The notes under the pieces are model-generated. The model was not told the DNA's origin. It was given only the letters and a program-made list of their open reading frames with translations, and did not search any database. Positions 60,304-64,000 of a stretch of 64,000 nt of DNA are shown here, piece after piece (positions within the stretch are counted from its first letter, which is position 1; each line of letters opens with the position of its first letter). Source of the stretch: Bombus terrestris. Its lineage: Eukaryota > Arthropoda > Insecta > Hymenoptera > Apidae. Both the position numbers and the translations under genes were made by a program. The stretch is from contig NC_063283.1 of assembly GCF_910591885.1 (NCBI RefSeq), positions 3,643,001 through 3,707,000 on the forward strand, read 5' to 3'.

Positions 60304-63300
60304 CTTCGTTTCAATTTTGTGTATCGATTTAAACGATTATATCACAATATTCCATTTGCCTTTTTCTACAATAAACGATAGATAAGTATTTTTACGATAG
60401 ATTACGATAGAATTCGCGTCTTTACGAACTTGTGGCTTATGACATAAAATATTTGGAAGGTACCTTTTACAGAAAATATATATTGCTTCAACTTTTTAAC
60501 CAAATGTACACGTACCATAACTTTTTAAAATATTGCTCCATATCCTGCAACTTATCCTACACGGGCTATGTAATAATTTGATTTTACCCAGTTTGGAATA
60601 AAAAGTGGGAAGAAGAACTAAGTTGAAAGATGCATACTGTAGCAAAGGTGGATATTCATGGTCCTCATAGGCGAACAAGGTCTGGTGATAGAAAGTCGTA
60701 AGAAATGCGAGGATGTACAAGTTGTTAAAGTGGAACGCGGATGTTTGAGGTAACGACGGGAAGATTCGCGGAAGTAGGACCGGTACGCGTGGCGGTGACG
60801 GAACCGCAAGCAAAATAGTTAAAATTTATAGCGAGGCCGGAGCCGCAACCTCGGCAATCCGAGCGATAAATTGTCGAAACAACGATTTATAACAATAGAA
60901 AGCAGGTAACCGAGTTTCTCGTTACAAAGCGAGCGTAAGAAATGGATATCGCGTTCGAAGATTTATCTCGTTTTATCGTTCGATATAAATTACCATATCG
61001 CCGATTTTTCGCGTATCAGAAACCAATTTATGACATAAGAAAGTCATCGATATTGTTTCTAGTGTCCATCCAGGAAGAGGAAATGGAAAACGGGAAACAC
61101 GCTTCGAAATATATTGGACGTGAGACAAACGCGGAAGATCGTGCAAAAGTTTAACTAACTTTTTAGATTCCCGTGATAGTGCGATGCTTTCGTCGTATTC
61201 CCAGAAGCTTTTAGAAAACAGCTCGTCATTTCCTGCGATCGTCAACGGAGAGAGCTTTCGCTAGCTCGATCGCTCCATTCGCGGAAATTTATATAACTAC
61301 GATCGAAACACGAATACGCTAGCAAATTGAGCGTCTCTCCGAGATAGTAGATTGTGTAATATTTCGTCCTACTGTTTCTTTCATTCTCGAAGTAGCACGT
61401 TCGTGAAAAAGAACAAAGACCATGGAATATCGTTGCGGCAAGTGAGAGAAAACGCAGATTCAAGTAGTACGACTGGAGGATAAGTCAGACGATCGTCCAA
61501 TATTAACGTAATTCGTAAATAAAATACGAACTTGACAAGAAACGCGGTCGCGTACATTGAAATTAATCCATCGGAGAATCTAGACAGCGATGCAACGCCC
61601 GCGCACTCCAGTTGAGGGAGCTGAACTTTCACATTTGCCGGATATCGTGGACTGGATACGTCTTCCCTAAATAATTGCGAGCTGTTTCGTGGTCTGAATA
61701 TCACGGTCGTTCTCCACGTTCCATATTCGTTCTGTTATTTTACCGGGTTGTTTCGTACTCATAGAGGACAGAAAGATCAAAAAATAAAGGGGAGAGACTT
61801 TGGTGGAGCGTCGAGAACGACGGAGGAGCAGGAAGAAGGAAGCGGGTCGTCATAGACCTGGATACCGTCTATGTATTTTCCTGTGGCACGGATACTCAAA
61901 AAACTGGGTCGAATATCCGCGGCGTAGGTTTTCTAAAGCCGGTGTTCCGAGGCGTTTCGACCCAGGCCACTCGGCAGAAAAGAGCTTCGAGCACTAATTA
62001 AAGGGGCTGTTTCGCTACGAGGGTGAACATATCTCGCGTAATCTTTCGCTGTGACACGTCGTACGCCTTTGACCATCGTTTCGTCTCTTCGATACTATCG
62101 CGTTCACTGTAATTCCCCCAGTACATATGTATACGAACGATATACAAATGTATACATAGTGTGTCAAAGAATCGCGGTCAAATCTTGAAAACATGTAATG
62201 GTTATCGAAACAAGCGAAAAGTCCTTAATAAATACCGATCTAAATAACGTTGGTAAACTATGGACTTTTATGTATTTATTTATTTATTTATATTAACTTT
62301 AATATGCAGAAATTCACAGAATGTATAGTGTTTAATATCTACAACATCAAACGTCTGTTTAAGTTTCATTACTTTCATGGGTTTCAGTAGCGTTTATATA
62401 AATATGAATTTACGTAAGATCTCGCTATCGATAAAGTATCGATAAAGGTCTATCCACAAGTTGTAGTGTCTCGTCTACTATGTTTCTCATAAAAGTACGT
62501 ATACGTTGAATGATCTCCTGTTTCTCTCTTGTCGACAATAGTCTTCGATTCGCTGTTTTAATTCACTCGACGAATTAATAGGTTCGTTATATGCTATACT
62601 CTGTCCTCACAGGCAAAAGTCTGTTAGATTTGTTTTTGATGGACGAGCTGATCGGTGCCATCCGCAATCCATTTTTCATTTTATCGTCGGTATATAAATG
62701 TTCCACATTTCTACAAAAGTGAAAACGCTCTACAACTAGGAAACCAACGATATTCGCATCCATGTTTTCTTCAGATCTCTCTTCTTTATTTCGTCACTGC
62801 TACATGCTCTTTAAGTTTGATACCAAGCTTTCGAGACACTGCGTATACACGAACCATTTGCTTCGTTTCCAACGAAACTGATTTCGTTTAGCCATTAAAC
62901 GCGTTCGTGGGATTCGATTGTATGAAAAATGAAACACAGCCAAAGACAGCCAGAGCAGCTGTTCTTACACCTCCGCGTGCTTTCGTTCCGCATCGACTAT
63001 TTCTTCTCTTCGAACCGGTCGTCGATTCCCTGCTGCGTTACTCGACTCTCTGATGGCCTTGGCTCGAATCGTGGGTCAAGTTCTCACGAAATGCGTCACG
63101 TACGACGTGGAAAAAGCAGCGTGCTTGTTCTTTTGAAACCTTTCCTCGTATATTCGCCCTATTCTCTATCTTATTGGCGACCAACGACATCTTAGTCTTT
63201 GGAAAATGTGTTTTCTCTCGCTACAACTCGCGTTTACTTAGACGTAATGGCATTGCATCGAGACGCGCAAAAATCCTATTTCTTGGAGACGCGAGAAGGA

Positions 63301-63500
63301 TGTCGACGCAAACGGGATTCTCCCTTTTACTCTGTGCGCTCGTTCAGCCCTATTAAACCGACTTGCAGCCATCTGAAAGCCACCCTTGGAGACAAGGGTG
63401 AAACGTCGGTAATTGTAAAGGAAGGGTCACACCTCGCCGATTTCATTGCTCTTGATGTGTATTATCAAGGCCGACGTTCTGAATAATCTCGATTCTAACG
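60304..63500. other. Gene-free stretch, nothing recognised
   Basis: A+T-rich DNA with a short (TTTA)-like tract near 62272-62290 and overlapping unrecognised frames at 60496-60813, 61381-61704 and 62929-63486. No exon with good splice sites on both sides was noticed. Confidence 0.5.
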
Positions 63501-63504
63501 TTGA

Positions 63505-63590
63505 AACGACTATTATTTGAACGCTTACTATAGAAAATTCTCGCCAATGTATATTTCATTTTTATTACGATATTCAAACTTTTATCCTCA
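63505..63590 (+). mobile_element. Partial family A element, left part only
   Basis: TATATTTCATTTTTATTACGATATTCAAACTTTTATCCTCAT as consecutive blocks matches 63853-63898 of the complete copy. It breaks off exactly where the family B element begins. The expected continuation (AAAGTACTACTAAATGG) is not found on the far side, so the right part is missing. Confidence 0.5.
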
Positions 63591-63592
63591 TA

Positions 63593-63779
63593 CAGCGAGA
63601 GTCAAAAGCGAGTGTACACCTTAAAGGAACGAGGGTCGTATAATATTAACCTATAAGCTAAGGGTATACAGCATACCTATGTTTGATAGTGATAATTTTT
63701 ATTCCTACATTAATGTGTGCAAAAGCTTCTGAATAAATTTCGTGCTCTCAGTGTGTATGCACACTTTTGACTCTCGCTA
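63593..63779 (+). mobile_element. Miniature terminal-repeat element, family B copy 2
   Basis: Left end CAGCGAGAGTCAAAAGCG and the complement of the right end TAGCGAGAGTCAAAAGTG form a near-perfect terminal inverted repeat, with TA at 63591-63592 and 63780-63781. The 187-bp interior has no coding capacity. It sits between a partial and a complete family A element. Confidence 0.75.
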
Positions 63780-63786
63780 TATTATA

Positions 63787-63989
63787 CAGTGGCTATAAAA
63801 AGTATTTACGCACGCCTTTATTTTGTAAAGCGTTTTGTTTTCATGAGATGGTACATTTCATTTTTGTAACATCAAACTTTTACCCTCGCATGAAAGTACT
63901 ACTAAATGGTATAAAAAGTACACTTGGTCCTAATTAAGTAATATAGAAATAAATGGAGTACCGTGAAAATGCTTTTTATAGCCACTCTG
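63787..63989 (+). mobile_element. Miniature Tc1/mariner-type element, family A copy 2 (best preserved)
   Basis: Left end CAGTGGCTATAAAAAGTATTT and the complement of the right end CAGAGTGGCTATAAAAAGCATTT (two extra bases) are terminal inverted repeats, with TA at 63785-63786 and 63990-63991. The 203-bp interior matches the old copy at 31075-31267 throughout. CAGTGGC-type ends and TA duplication fit a non-autonomous Tc1/mariner element. No transposase frame. Confidence 0.8.
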
Positions 63990-64000
63990 TATTGTACGAA

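Noticed and set aside
60496..60813. Minus-strand frame checked as a possible transposase remnant near the mariner-type copies
   Set aside because: None of the conserved transposase segments (catalytic D/D motifs or the PHSPDL-type region) could be found.
1..64000. CRISPR arrays, bacterial operons, riboswitches, attachment sites and tRNA genes
   Set aside because: The sequence is eukaryotic in character. No regularly spaced repeats and no GGTTCGAATCC-type tRNA box with a cloverleaf context were found by eye.

Overview
The window looks like animal nuclear DNA, most likely from an insect and probably from an aculeate hymenopteran such as a bee. It is strongly A+T-rich, yet CpG is frequent rather than depleted. 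Its few mobile elements are mostly short Tc1/mariner-type and TTAA-flanked miniature elements plus 5'-truncated Jockey-type retrotransposon pieces. This assignment is inference from composition and repeat style; no diagnostic gene was recognised.

I recognise no complete protein-coding gene. The longest open frames (about 145-166 codons) are what chance gives in 64 kb and match no family I know. The best gene signal is at 11282-11632: a short CpG-rich patch with a GCATGCGCA (NRF-1/Ewg-type) motif, about 230 bp of possible leader, an ATG in good insect context, a 50-nt coding stretch and a GTAAGA donor. If real, it is a promoter and first coding exon, and some or all of the following 52 kb could be intron. 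Weaker exon-like intervals are at 32900-33208 (+), 11845-11887 (-) and just before a donor at 45241 (+).

Layout. 1-11 kb: the right end of a terminal-repeat element at the left edge, two copies of an old dispersed repeat (family G, 6.97-7.64 kb) and a TTAA-flanked miniature element (9933-10194). 11.3-13.5 kb: the putative promoter and first exon, a CpG-rich patch and a third G copy. 13.5-31 kb: mostly featureless A+T-rich DNA with simple repeats, dispersed repeats D and F, Tc1-like ends, and a large imperfect inverted repeat at 28841-29323. 31-33.4 kb: a miniature element (family A), a more G+C-rich stretch with a diverged direct duplication, and the 309-nt exon-like interval. 33.4-47 kb: largely empty, with two abutting TTAA-type elements near 40.7-41.4 kb. 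47-64 kb: the most element-rich part, with four mariner-type miniature elements, two Jockey-type 3' ends (one with a visible 10-bp target duplication), another TTAA element, family B copies and an A/B cluster at the right edge.

The genes cannot be said to work together because none is firmly identified. What the window records best is a history of small DNA-transposon insertions in non-coding, possibly intronic, DNA. Repeat calls rest on by-eye comparison of copies within the window. Family letters (A to G) are labels used here only.
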